The notes under the pieces are model-generated. The model was not told the origin of the DNA. It worked only from the letters and a program-made list of their open reading frames with translations, and did not search any database. Source: Candidatus Zixiibacteriota bacterium (GTDB taxonomy: Bacteria > Zixibacteria > MSB-5A5 > RBG-16-43-9). From it: a stretch of DNA of 17,606 nucleotides. The position numbers and the translations under genes were made by a program. Positions within the stretch are counted from its first letter, which is position 1. Every line of letters starts with the position of its first letter. The stretch spans positions 1 to 17,606 of the forward strand of contig JAOUFL010000015.1 of assembly GCA_029858245.1 (NCBI GenBank), in the 5' to 3' direction. Shown here piece after piece: positions 5,464 to 12,908 of this stretch.

Positions 5464-8343
5464 TTATCGCACAGATCCCAGATATTTATCCAACCAGTCG
5501 AGCGATTCTTTGATAAGCTGATTGCGTGGCACAAAATGTCCCGTCTCATAAAGTACATATTTCTTGTGCTCAGGTGGCGTGCCCAAGAGGGTAAACATTG
5601 GTTTCTGGGATGTCTCGACTGGAAAGAAGTGATCATATTTCCCATTAAGCATGAGTACCGGTATTTTGATCCGGGAGATGAAGTTGATGCCATCCACTTC
5701 AGGTAACGCTCGCTGGAAATTCAATCCAGCAACATAGAGTACGCAGACTTTGAATCGTTGCTCAACTGCGGGCATTATCGCCCCCATAGCAGCACCCCAA
5801 CTCACTCCATAGTAAGACAGCTTGTCCGAATCGATGTCAGGACGCGTTTCTAGATAATCGATAGATCGTCCAATATCTTTCCCCCAGGCAATGACATGAT
5901 CTTTCCACAAGCTTGTTTCACTGGGGTAGTCGGAGTTTAATGCGCTGCCTCTCTCGTACGTGCCTTTGTAAATGGGATACATAACCGCACGACCACTCTT
6001 GATGATAAAGTCAATTGCATGGAACTCCAGAAAGCGACTTGAACGAGTGTGAAGTGCATTAGAACCGGGGAAATAGACTACCACCTGATATGGTGGTTTT
6101 CCAGTCCGTGGAAGAAAGAGAAAGGCCATCAACCGTTCCCCGCCATAAGCTGCATCTATGCTAATTTTTTGCATAATCCAATCTAAGGTCGTGTCTACCG
6201 ATTCTATCTTTTCATTCAATGGAGTGCGATCATACTTGTACATCGAAAGGTAGATCTTAAAGACAGGATCCGGCACCAGCTTTTCTTTGAGAAAGTCTCT
6301 AGAGGGCATTTCAATGGACGCATATGCAGCAGAAGCGGTCTTCTCTGGTTCTACGATTTTAATACAGCGCACTCCGTTGGTCGGTGAGCGATCGAATGGT
6401 GGTTGGGCATAGAAGTCAGTAAACATGTACGGTTGATCGTTCCATCCACCTCCGAGGATGCATCGTTGATTTCCACTCTGATTAAAGCACCACTCTCGAA
6501 CATTGCCGGCCATATCGTTAGGCCCAAAGGGACTTATGCCTTGATATTTCCCAACTGGGGCAGGCCCTTTATTTTCGAAGTTACTCAATGGAATGATGAA
6601 TGAACTTCCCCGTGTCTCGGCTGCGACATTCCAATGGTAGGCCGTAGGCAAGCTTTTCCCTCTGAACTCAACATATGCTGCCGCTTCATACCAGCTAATC
6701 CCTCCGACAGGATAATCTCCCTTGCCCTCTGGATATGTTGCCAGTTCCCACGTCGCAGGACCCGGTCTACCAGTGGCATCGAGAAATTCTTTCATCGCTT
6801 CCTCCCGCGTCAGAGTCCGCCCGTTCTTGACAAACGGGTGCTTCCAATACTCTTTCTTCTGATATCCTCCTTCATCTATGAATTCTTTGAACTCCTTATT
6901 CGTAGTTTCAAACCTATCAATCAAGTATTCCCCAACCTGAACTAAGTCAAGATGATCGAGCCCTGGTATGTTTAAGATATATTTCCCCCCAAGCACTCGC
7001 ACCATGTTGTCAGGTATCGATCCAGTCGAATCGAGCTTGATTACTGTCTGGTTAACCAGTTCGACAAAGGGTGCCCCATCAAACGTATTGAACCCTTGCT
7101 TCTGGAGCTTCAATCTCCAAAGGCCGCGTGGCAGAAAGATCGTATCAGTCGGCGTCGAACCTAATGAGATCCAATTTTCGGGGTGAGTGCCATACTCAGA
7201 GATGAGAATCTCTGCGCCCGAAGGTTCCGTTCTGATTAACCCGCGAGCCGAATACATCGGTCGAAGTTTAACGAACAAAGGATCGTCGGCAACAAAGTCT
7301 TCAATCTGCCTTGCAAGAAAGTAGGCACTCGCCCATTTGCTCTCACCGACCAGCCGATCGATCTCCGGTAGTGCTTCTTCTCGCGCCCAGCGAATTCTTG
7401 CGTTGCGATCCATATACCAATAAGCAAGAAGTCCTATACCGAGTAGAACGAGAACTACGGGCACGGCGACGGCTGGACGCTTGAGACTACTCATTATTGC
7501 CTTGAGGCTGAGAGGCCGGACTTCCACAGCCGCAGACGGCTTCAACTTCGTGACGTCTTCAAGGATCTGGCTCATTGTGCCATAACGTAGCGAGCTATCT
7601 TTCTGCATCGCCTTCTTCACAATCCGCTCCAACTCCATCGGCACATTCGACCGCAGACTTGTGATTGGCTCTGGATCTTCATTGAGGATCCGATAAACAA
7701 TCGCCTGCTCGTAGTCTCCGGGGAAGGGGAGTCGTCCTGTGATCATTTCGTACAGCACCGCTCCCAGCGACCAGATGTCGGTCCGGGCATCAACTTCCTC
7801 TCCCCGTGCTTGCTCTGGAGACATATAGGCAACTGTGCCTAAAGTTGAACCTGTTTTAGTTACTTTGGATACTCCTCTGAGCTTGGCCAGACCAAAATCC
7901 ATTATCTTTACCTGTCCTCTGGAGGTAAGCATTATATTGTCAGATTTTATATCCCTGTGTACTATCCCTTTCTCATGGGCTATTGTCAAACCTTCACAAA
8001 TCTGGATGCCTATGTCTAATACCTCCTTTTGGGAGAAAGTTTTTTCTTTTAAAAGCTCCTTGAGTGATTTGCCTTCAACATATTCCATTGCTATAAAACA
8101 TTCACCTTCTATCTCATCTATTTCGTGTATGGTAGTAATGTTGGGATGGTTCAAAGAAGATGCAGTTTTGGCTTCATGCTCAAATCGAATTTTAGCTTCA
8201 TTATCACACAAAAGATGTTTTGGCAGAAACTTTAAAGCCACTGTTCTATCTAACTTGGTGTCCTCTGCTTTATAGACCACACCCATCCCGCCTTCCCCTA
8301 ACTTTTCTAAGATTTTGTAATGGGATATTATCTTGTTAATCAT
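5464..8343 (-). CDS. Ser/Thr kinase - PEGA - FGE-like - alpha/beta hydrolase fusion
   Basis: A 959-residue four-part membrane protein. The kinase domain (9-265) is complete: GEGGMG 16-21, Lys38, Asp131 in HRDIKSDN, DFG 149-151. A membrane segment at about 291-311 puts the rest outside. A PEGA domain (about 367-437, RTEPSGAEI, GSTPTD) leads to an FGE-sulfatase/SUMF1-like domain (447-664: DRFETTNKEF, YPVGGISWYEA, NDMAGNVREWC, GGGW, NGVRC). That domain lacks the paired active-site cysteines of formylglycine-generating enzymes, so a binding or structural role is likelier. An alpha/beta hydrolase (about 700-955) has GVSWGA (Ser848), Asp904 and His936. The ATG is set by alignment with the paralogue; no clear Shine-Dalgarno is seen. 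Codons up to about 180 are A/T-rich, later ones clearly G+C-richer, suggesting a recombinant gene. Signal and substrate are unknown. Confidence 0.94.
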   Translation of the reverse strand: MINKIISHYKILEKLGEGGMGVVYKAEDTKLDRTVALKFLPKHLLCDNEAKIRFEHEAKTASSLNHPNITTIHEIDEIEGECFIAMEYVEGKSLKELLKEKTFSQKEVLDIGIQICEGLTIAHEKGIVHRDIKSDNIMLTSRGQVKIMDFGLAKLRGVSKVTKTGSTLGTVAYMSPEQARGEEVDARTDIWSLGAVLYEMITGRLPFPGDYEQAIVYRILNEDPEPITSLRSNVPMELERIVKKAMQKDSSLRYGTMSQILEDVTKLKPSAAVEVRPLSLKAIMSSLKRPAVAVPVVLVLLGIGLLAYWYMDRNARIRWAREEALPEIDRLVGESKWASAYFLARQIEDFVADDPLFVKLRPMYSARGLIRTEPSGAEILISEYGTHPENWISLGSTPTDTIFLPRGLWRLKLQKQGFNTFDGAPFVELVNQTVIKLDSTGSIPDNMVRVLGGKYILNIPGLDHLDLVQVGEYLIDRFETTNKEFKEFIDEGGYQKKEYWKHPFVKNGRTLTREEAMKEFLDATGRPGPATWELATYPEGKGDYPVGGISWYEAAAYVEFRGKSLPTAYHWNVAAETRGSSFIIPLSNFENKGPAPVGKYQGISPFGPNDMAGNVREWCFNQSGNQRCILGGGWNDQPYMFTDFYAQPPFDRSPTNGVRCIKIVEPEKTASAAYASIEMPSRDFLKEKLVPDPVFKIYLSMYKYDRTPLNEKIESVDTTLDWIMQKISIDAAYGGERLMAFLFLPRTGKPPYQVVVYFPGSNALHTRSSRFLEFHAIDFIIKSGRAVMYPIYKGTYERGSALNSDYPSETSLWKDHVIAWGKDIGRSIDYLETRPDIDSDKLSYYGVSWGAAMGAIMPAVEQRFKVCVLYVAGLNFQRALPEVDGINFISRIKIPVLMLNGKYDHFFPVETSQKPMFTLLGTPPEHKKYVLYETGHFVPRNQLIKESLDWLDKYLGSVR
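8255..8307 (-). repeat. 53-bp block identical to 5202-5254 in the paralogous kinase
   Basis: This stretch encodes the glycine-rich loop and following strand (KLGEGGMGVVYKAEDTK). It is identical base for base to 5202-5254 in the TPR kinase gene, including every third codon position, whereas flanking codons differ freely. It is direct evidence of recent exchange or of a recent common source for the two gene starts. Confidence 0.85.
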
Positions 8344-8433
8344 AACATATTACGCTCAGTTATCGAACTCATCCCCTGGCCCTTCTTCCCGCTTCCAGCG
8401 AGATCTTCGACTTAACAAGAGAAGGGAAAAAGT

Positions 8434-8454
8434 CCCTCTCTTTTTAAGAGAGGG
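8434..8454 (-). terminator. Terminator-like hairpin upstream of the fusion kinase
   Basis: CCCTCTCTT (8434-8442) and AAGAGAGGG (8446-8454) form a perfect 9-bp stem with a 3-nt loop. Read on the minus strand it is followed by A, C and five T residues (8431-8427 region). It could stop read-through from the C25 protease gene or act as an attenuator in the leader of the kinase gene. Such sequences can also be dispersed palindromic repeats. Confidence 0.5.
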
Positions 8455-8625
8455 ATTTAGGGTGAGTTTGTTATAAGAGTTTTTTTGTCGTTTATATCTA
8501 ATCTCCGATAGACCATAAACCTTATAAATCTGCGACAATATGTTTATTATAAGCTAAATGCATGCGCTTACGCTGTAATGTTAAATTGTTTTGCTTGTCA
8601 GGCTAACTCAAAGAGAGACCTTAAT

Positions 8626-8654
8626 ATTTAAATTAAAATATAACTTATTGTCAA
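8626..8654 (-). promoter_or_regulatory. Candidate promoter for the kinase cluster
   Basis: On the minus strand TTGACA (8654-8649) is followed after 17 nt by TTAAAT (8631-8626), 4 of 6 to the -10 consensus, in a very A/T-rich stretch. This would give a leader of about 275 nt that includes the hairpin at 8434-8454. An alternative -10, TATAAT at 8551-8546, has no good -35. The rest of the 426-nt gap (8344-8769) shows no supportable gene. Confidence 0.4.
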
Positions 8655-8752
8655 CTAAAAATTGCTAAATAGTTATGGTTCTCATTTGAAAACCAATTCT
8701 TTTAATATAAACAGATATCTGAAACGATGGAGGGGGATAATTAGAGGGTAAC

Positions 8753-8769
8753 AGCTTTTTTAAAAAGCT
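8753..8769 (-). terminator. Possible terminator of the C25 protease gene
   Basis: AGCTTTTT and AAAAAGCT form a near-perfect palindrome directly abutting the protease stop codon (8770-8772). On the minus strand the hairpin is not followed by a clear T run, so it is a weak candidate; the better terminator for this gene may be the hairpin at 8434-8454. Confidence 0.3.
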
Positions 8770-11205
8770 TTATCTGACTAAGGTCAGTTTTTTTGTTTCT
8801 TTATAATATCCTGCCTTGAGCTGGTAAAAGTAAATTCCAGAAGAGACCTCATTTCCATTTTCATTTTTTCCATCCCAGATGACCTGATGAGGTCCTGACT
8901 GCATTTCTTCGTCCACTAAAGTCTTTACCCTCTGTCCGAGGATATTGTATATTATCAGGGTTGTGGGAATGAGTCTATTAACCGATAGCTGAGAACTATT
9001 AATGCAGAAAGGTATAGTAGTGAAAGGGTTAAATGGATTGGGATAGTTCTGTCCCAGTGTGAAATTCAAAGCTGGTTTTTCCTCTTTTTCCGTTACAAAG
9101 GAAGTGGAATTAAGTTTGAATATCTCCTCATAAGGTAAAAAGTTAGGCTTGGTCACAGTCAGGTTAAACTCACCAGGTCTTATATTATAAAGGGGAATGG
9201 ATAATTTGCCTTCCATATCTGAAAAACCAAGAAAAAACAGAGTGTCTTTATAGCTAAGTGTGATTTTAGCTTCAGCTAAAGGCATCTGATTTGATGTAGC
9301 TTCGATATACATAACTGAATCATTCAAAATTTTTTCCGAAGGGGAATTTATCGCAATTGGAGCTGGAATCTCAGTCCAGATTTGCATTTCTGGATCGCCC
9401 AGTAGATTATGTCCATAGTTCAGGTCCCTGTATTGTGGATAAGTCGTTTTTGACAATGCTTCAGCAACCCCTATATGATATCCATATTCAGAGTTAAAAA
9501 GACTTTTCATAAATGCAGAAGCTAACTTGTAAGAAGAAGAAACCCAACCCCAGCGGGAATACCCCAGAAAGGCAACTGTACCTTTATCTTTTATGGTTAA
9601 AAATCTTTTTCCAATGCAAGGTGGTGTTCCTAAGGCAGGTTCGATTTCCACATCCAAGGCAGTTTGATTGCAGGAGATAGAATATAATAGTCCTAAGTTA
9701 CTGCTATCATTTAAATTATTGAGATGTCCGTTTCCATCTTCATTGCCCGAATCGGAATATACATAGGTTTTGGGCCATTCATTAAGAAAATTTGAGCTGG
9801 CTACAAATCCATTCGACTTTCCATGGGCTAATACTCCGATTATTCCCCATCCCTGATTCATTGTCTCTATGCATTTTGAACCTGTAGGACTTGTTGGGTT
9901 CTCGGCATTTCCTGTGGGTGATTCAACTAAAGTCTGAAGGTCCTGGTAGAAACTCGGGGCAACTTCCCGGGAAACCAGAGTATGCTGGCCAACGGTTTCC
10001 CAATCCCTCAACTGGTCAGAGCTTATCCATAAAGCTTTTTTGATAAATGAATAATCCCCTGAGCCCGGGTTTTTCTCATAATTAATTATTTTTCGAACAA
10101 GGATTTCTGCTTCTTCTCTGGATTTTACCGGTGCTCTACCCACAAAAAGCTCAGGATAGATATCAGGAGAATCATCAGTCGGCTCACCATAAACTCCATC
10201 TAAGTCTTTATCCCATTCGCCATCCAGATCCGCATAATAAAGATCGCAGATTTGTTGATTAGCAAGAGGGACAGCAGAGGATATATTTGAATGATAGACA
10301 TACCTGAAAGGTAAAATCTCTCCATCTCCCCCGATCAGAACCCATAAAACGCTCTGTGAATAAGCCTGCACGAGAAAATTTCTGATTCTTTCCTGTACAT
10401 CTATTCCATTATAACTATTCACTATGCTATCAATGGTAACTATTGAAGCATTCAAACCTTTTCGGGTTTTCCATTCAAGGAGAGGGTAAAATGAGCTTCT
10501 CAGTTCCTCTGAAGTGATAATCAAATATAAAGGCTGATCTGAGATTGTTGTTTTGTATTTACCCACATCCCGGGAGAGCTTTTCAGGATTGGAAAGGAAA
10601 TTCGAAAGGAAAACATCACAAAATCCGTAATTATCTGTATAATCCGTTTTTGAGTACAAGCCAGAACCTGGTTTCAAAAAAATTGTAAGTTTGATTTTAT
10701 TATAAAGAATTAGAGAATGTGAATCTGGCAAGTATCTTAAGGGGTATAAGGCTAAACTCAGGATAGAATTCCCATGCATATAACCATGATTAATGATATT
10801 AAATTGATTTTTCGGGTAGTAATTATTAGAGAGATAAATTGAGCTGTCCAGCTCAAAAAGGTCATCAGTTAGTTCTCCATCAGTCTTTTGTTTTCTCTGA
10901 GCAGGATAAATTATGAAATTACCGGGTAAAACTTGAGTTTCGACTTCACAAACGATAGTATCAAGTTCTACATTCTCGGGTAATAAAAGATTGACAATTT
11001 TAAAAGGCAGCCGGGGTTTTCCCTGTTCTTCTATATTATCACAATCTGTTAGCTCAATGTAATCAAAATTATCTTTTTTGTAGAAGTTAAGCTCATCCTT
11101 AGAGAAATTTTCCTCATAAACTACCTGAGAAAATGACAAACCGGTTAGTATTATCCAGATTACCCAGATTAATAAAGACTTTCTGATCAAAAATATCCCC
11201 CTCAT
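8770..11205 (-). CDS. C25 (gingipain-like) cysteine protease with T9SS sorting domain
   Basis: An 811-residue secreted protease. Residues 1-26 are a signal peptide. Residues about 28-220 look like the C25 propeptide, and 225-610 is the Peptidase C25 domain, with the catalytic pair His461 (LAHGKSNG) and Cys512 (YSISCNQTALD) and the usual closing NLLGDPEMQIW. Residues 613-700 are a beta-sandwich linker, and 715-811 a Por/T9SS type A sorting domain (LGQNYPNPFNP, YNILGQRVKTL, SSGIYFYQLKAG) for outer-membrane passage and surface attachment. The His-Cys distance (51 residues) is longer than in classical gingipains because of an Asn/Asp/Gly-rich insert. The ATG at 11205 has no ribosome site; TTG at 11190 has AGGGGG 6 nt upstream and may be the true start, leaving the signal peptide intact. 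No T9SS machinery is in the window. Confidence 0.93.
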   Translation of the reverse strand: MRGIFLIRKSLLIWVIWIILTGLSFSQVVYEENFSKDELNFYKKDNFDYIELTDCDNIEEQGKPRLPFKIVNLLLPENVELDTIVCEVETQVLPGNFIIYPAQRKQKTDGELTDDLFELDSSIYLSNNYYPKNQFNIINHGYMHGNSILSLALYPLRYLPDSHSLILYNKIKLTIFLKPGSGLYSKTDYTDNYGFCDVFLSNFLSNPEKLSRDVGKYKTTISDQPLYLIITSEELRSSFYPLLEWKTRKGLNASIVTIDSIVNSYNGIDVQERIRNFLVQAYSQSVLWVLIGGDGEILPFRYVYHSNISSAVPLANQQICDLYYADLDGEWDKDLDGVYGEPTDDSPDIYPELFVGRAPVKSREEAEILVRKIINYEKNPGSGDYSFIKKALWISSDQLRDWETVGQHTLVSREVAPSFYQDLQTLVESPTGNAENPTSPTGSKCIETMNQGWGIIGVLAHGKSNGFVASSNFLNEWPKTYVYSDSGNEDGNGHLNNLNDSSNLGLLYSISCNQTALDVEIEPALGTPPCIGKRFLTIKDKGTVAFLGYSRWGWVSSSYKLASAFMKSLFNSEYGYHIGVAEALSKTTYPQYRDLNYGHNLLGDPEMQIWTEIPAPIAINSPSEKILNDSVMYIEATSNQMPLAEAKITLSYKDTLFFLGFSDMEGKLSIPLYNIRPGEFNLTVTKPNFLPYEEIFKLNSTSFVTEKEEKPALNFTLGQNYPNPFNPFTTIPFCINSSQLSVNRLIPTTLIIYNILGQRVKTLVDEEMQSGPHQVIWDGKNENGNEVSSGIYFYQLKAGYYKETKKLTLVR

Positions 11206-11249
11206 CTGATAATTATTTATAAATCAAAAGGGAAATCGCAAAAAATTTG

Positions 11250-11265
11250 CCACTTTGAGAAGTGG
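11250..11265. terminator. Small hairpin with T-rich flanks on both sides
   Basis: CCACTT (11250-11255) and AAGTGG (11260-11265) form a 6-bp stem with loop TGAG. On the plus strand it is followed by TTTAATTTTTTT (11266-11277), and on the minus strand by GCAAATTTTTT. No plus-strand gene ends here, and on the minus strand it lies in the C25 protease leader, where it could attenuate transcription. Confidence 0.35.
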
Positions 11266-11308
11266 TTTAATTTTTTTATGCGTTCCATATTCTGTTTCAG
11301 GAGAAGCA

Positions 11309-11335
11309 GTTATATTTTCGAGTTAATAATGTCTA
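11309..11335 (-). promoter_or_regulatory. Weak candidate promoter for the C25 protease gene
   Basis: On the minus strand TAGACA (11335-11330, 5 of 6) and TATAAC (11314-11309, 5 of 6) are separated by 15 nt, shorter than the ideal 17. It would give a leader of about 100 nt carrying the hairpin at 11250-11265. No stronger minus-strand candidate was seen in 11206-11513. Confidence 0.3.
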
Positions 11336-11432
11336 AAAAATTAAATCAAGATGTTGTAGGATTAATCCCATATATTGTGGGAGCTAACCAATAGATAAAA
11401 ATAAAAAATTTTAAAAATTTTTTATTTTTTCC

Positions 11433-11461
11433 TTGACAAGTAATAACTTAATCTCTAATTT
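11433..11461 (+). promoter_or_regulatory. Promoter of the dcw (division and cell wall) cluster
   Basis: A perfect -35 TTGACA (11433-11438) is followed after 17 nt by TAATTT (11456-11461), a weak -10. Immediately upstream, 11399-11430 is an almost pure A/T tract that could act as an UP element. The MraZ operator begins 3 nt after the -10, so the predicted start near 11468 lies within it. Confidence 0.6.
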
Positions 11462-11463
11462 TG

Positions 11464-11488
11464 GTGGGAGGTTGTGGGGAAAAGTGGT
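11464..11488 (+). promoter_or_regulatory. MraZ operator: three GTGGG-type boxes at 10-nt spacing
   Basis: GTGGG (11464-11468), GTGGG (11474-11478) and GTGGT (11484-11488) are separated by exactly 5 nt, i.e. one box per helical turn on the same face. This is the arrangement known for MraZ binding sites upstream of mraZ in E. coli and other bacteria. It overlaps the predicted transcription start and lies 26 nt before mraZ, consistent with autorepression of the cluster. Confidence 0.85.
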
Positions 11489-11513
11489 GGATAACCTTTG
11501 AAAATAAATCAGA

Positions 11514-11954
11514 ATGACCTTTTTAAATAATTCTTATAGATATTCAGTTGATCATAAGGGCAGAGTAAACCTACCGGCAAAATATAGAAAAACAAATAGT
11601 TCTACACTGTACGATACTTATATGGTAACTGTAGGACTGGAGGGGTGTCTTGCAGTTTACCCAATGGATGAATGGGAAAGACTATTAGAGAGACTGAGAA
11701 ATCTCCATTCAAATAAAAAAGATATAAGACGCTACCAGCGCTTTCTATTCTCCAATGCCAGTGAATCCAAACTGGATAAGCAAGGAAGAATCATAGTACC
11801 CCAGGAACTTTTAGAGTATGCAAAGATAAAGAAGGAAATTTTAATTGTAAGAATGATAGACCGTCTTGAGCTCTGGAACCCTGATACTTTCCAGGATTAC
11901 GTTAAGTCAGGTGATAAAACCATAGAGGAGATAGTTGAGGAAATTGAAGGATGA
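11514..11954 (+). CDS. mraZ: Transcriptional regulator MraZ
   Basis: This 146-residue protein is the usual MraZ length and has two AbrB-like halves, each with the signature loop: DHKGRVNLPAKYR (13-25) and DKQGRIIVPQELL (88-100). MraZ forms ring-shaped oligomers that bind repeated GTGGG boxes and control the dcw cluster; such boxes lie just upstream at 11464-11488. The ATG at 11514 matches the family N-terminus but has no obvious Shine-Dalgarno sequence, which fits a gene held at low expression. It is the first gene of the cluster, and its end overlaps the start of rsmH by 20 nt. Confidence 0.97.
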   Translation: MTFLNNSYRYSVDHKGRVNLPAKYRKTNSSTLYDTYMVTVGLEGCLAVYPMDEWERLLERLRNLHSNKKDIRRYQRFLFSNASESKLDKQGRIIVPQELLEYAKIKKEILIVRMIDRLELWNPDTFQDYVKSGDKTIEEIVEEIEG

Positions 11955-12885
11955 GGAGGTCTGGCATAAACCAGTCCTCCTGGAAAGGGTAATAGAGTTT
12001 CTTATTACAGATAAATCAGGAATATATGTTGATGCTACTATAGGAACGGGAGGACATGCTGAGAGAATTCTAAGGGAACTGAATGAGAATGGTAAACTTA
12101 TAGGAATAGATAAAGACGAAGATTCTTTAAAGATTTCAGAGCAAAGGTTGAGGAGGTTTGGGAAGAAGGTAATATTTTTCCATCAGAGTTATATCCAGCT
12201 TCCCGAGATTTTAAAAAGACTGAGTTTAGAAAGTATAAAAGGATTACTTTTAGACTTGGGTCTTTCCTCCTATCAACTGGAAAAGGCTGAAAGAGGTTTT
12301 AGCTATTCATTGAAAGGTCCCCTGGATATGAGGTTTGACCAGAAAGAAGTAAAAAGTGCCTTGCAAGTGGTTAATGGGTATCCTTTTGAAAGACTAAAGA
12401 AAATCTTCAGGGATTACGGTGAGGAGAGGTATTCCTCCAGGATAGCTCAGGCGATTGTACAAAATAGAAAGGTAAAAAAGATTGATACAACAAAGGAATT
12501 GAAAGATATTATCCAGAGTATTTTAAGAACTAAAAATGATGAGATTAAGACACTTTCACGGGTTTTTCAAGCATTACGGATCGAAGTTAACACAGAGCTG
12601 ATTGAATTGAAGGAAGGCTTGGAAAATGGGATTAAGGCACTGGCTGCGAATGGTAGAATTTGCGTGCTATCCTATCATTCTTTAGAGGATCGAATGGTTA
12701 AAGAGAAATTTAATATGCTTGCCAGAGGATGTGTGTGTCCTCCCGGGTATCCAGTTTGTGTCTGCGGAGGTAAAAAGAGTTTAATGATTTTGACTCGCAA
12801 ACCTATAACAGCGGAGGTTAGCGAGATCATTGAAAACCCTAAAGCCAGAAGTGCAAAACTCCGGGCAGCAGAGAAAATAGTTTAA
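11935..12885 (+). CDS. rsmH: 16S rRNA (cytosine(1402)-N(4))-methyltransferase RsmH
   Basis: A 316-residue SAM-dependent methyltransferase that modifies N4 of C1402 in the 16S rRNA decoding centre. Visible family motifs are HKPVLLERVIEFL (11-23), the SAM loop DATIGTGGH (33-41), IGIDKDEDSL (57-65), LLLDLGLSS (104-112), RGFSYS..GPLDMRFD (120-135), VLSYHSLEDR (244-253) and the closing NPKARSAKLRAAEK. No in-frame ATG lies near the conserved N-terminus, so TTG at 11935 is chosen, with AGGAG 4 nt upstream; TTG at 11944 is the alternative. It overlaps mraZ by 20 nt. The CVCPPGYPVCVCG cysteine cluster at 266-278 is common in the family. Confidence 0.96.
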   Translation: MRKLKDEEVWHKPVLLERVIEFLITDKSGIYVDATIGTGGHAERILRELNENGKLIGIDKDEDSLKISEQRLRRFGKKVIFFHQSYIQLPEILKRLSLESIKGLLLDLGLSSYQLEKAERGFSYSLKGPLDMRFDQKEVKSALQVVNGYPFERLKKIFRDYGEERYSSRIAQAIVQNRKVKKIDTTKELKDIIQSILRTKNDEIKTLSRVFQALRIEVNTELIELKEGLENGIKALAANGRICVLSYHSLEDRMVKEKFNMLARGCVCPPGYPVCVCGGKKSLMILTRKPITAEVSEIIENPKARSAKLRAAEKIV

Positions 12886-12908
12886 AGCAATTCAGCAGAG
12901 GAACTATC

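Noticed and set aside
7835..8275. 146-codon plus-strand ORF
   Set aside because: It is antisense to the conserved kinase lobe; an equivalent open frame arises from the codon pattern of the paralogue, with no promoter, ribosome site or motif of its own.
8356..8538. 60-codon minus-strand ORF upstream of the fusion kinase
   Set aside because: It runs through the 8434-8454 hairpin and repeat-like DNA, has no ribosome site or recognisable motif, and its low-complexity Ser/Arg/Leu composition is what a palindromic repeat would yield.
11399..11430. A/T-rich tract as a replication origin
   Set aside because: No DnaA boxes or iterons were seen beside it, and its place directly upstream of a TTGACA hexamer suits a promoter UP element better.
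12730..12772. CxC..CxC cysteine cluster in RsmH as a novel zinc or Fe-S site
   Set aside because: The CVCPPGYPVCVCG motif is widespread in RsmH proteins, so it is not a novelty of this genome.
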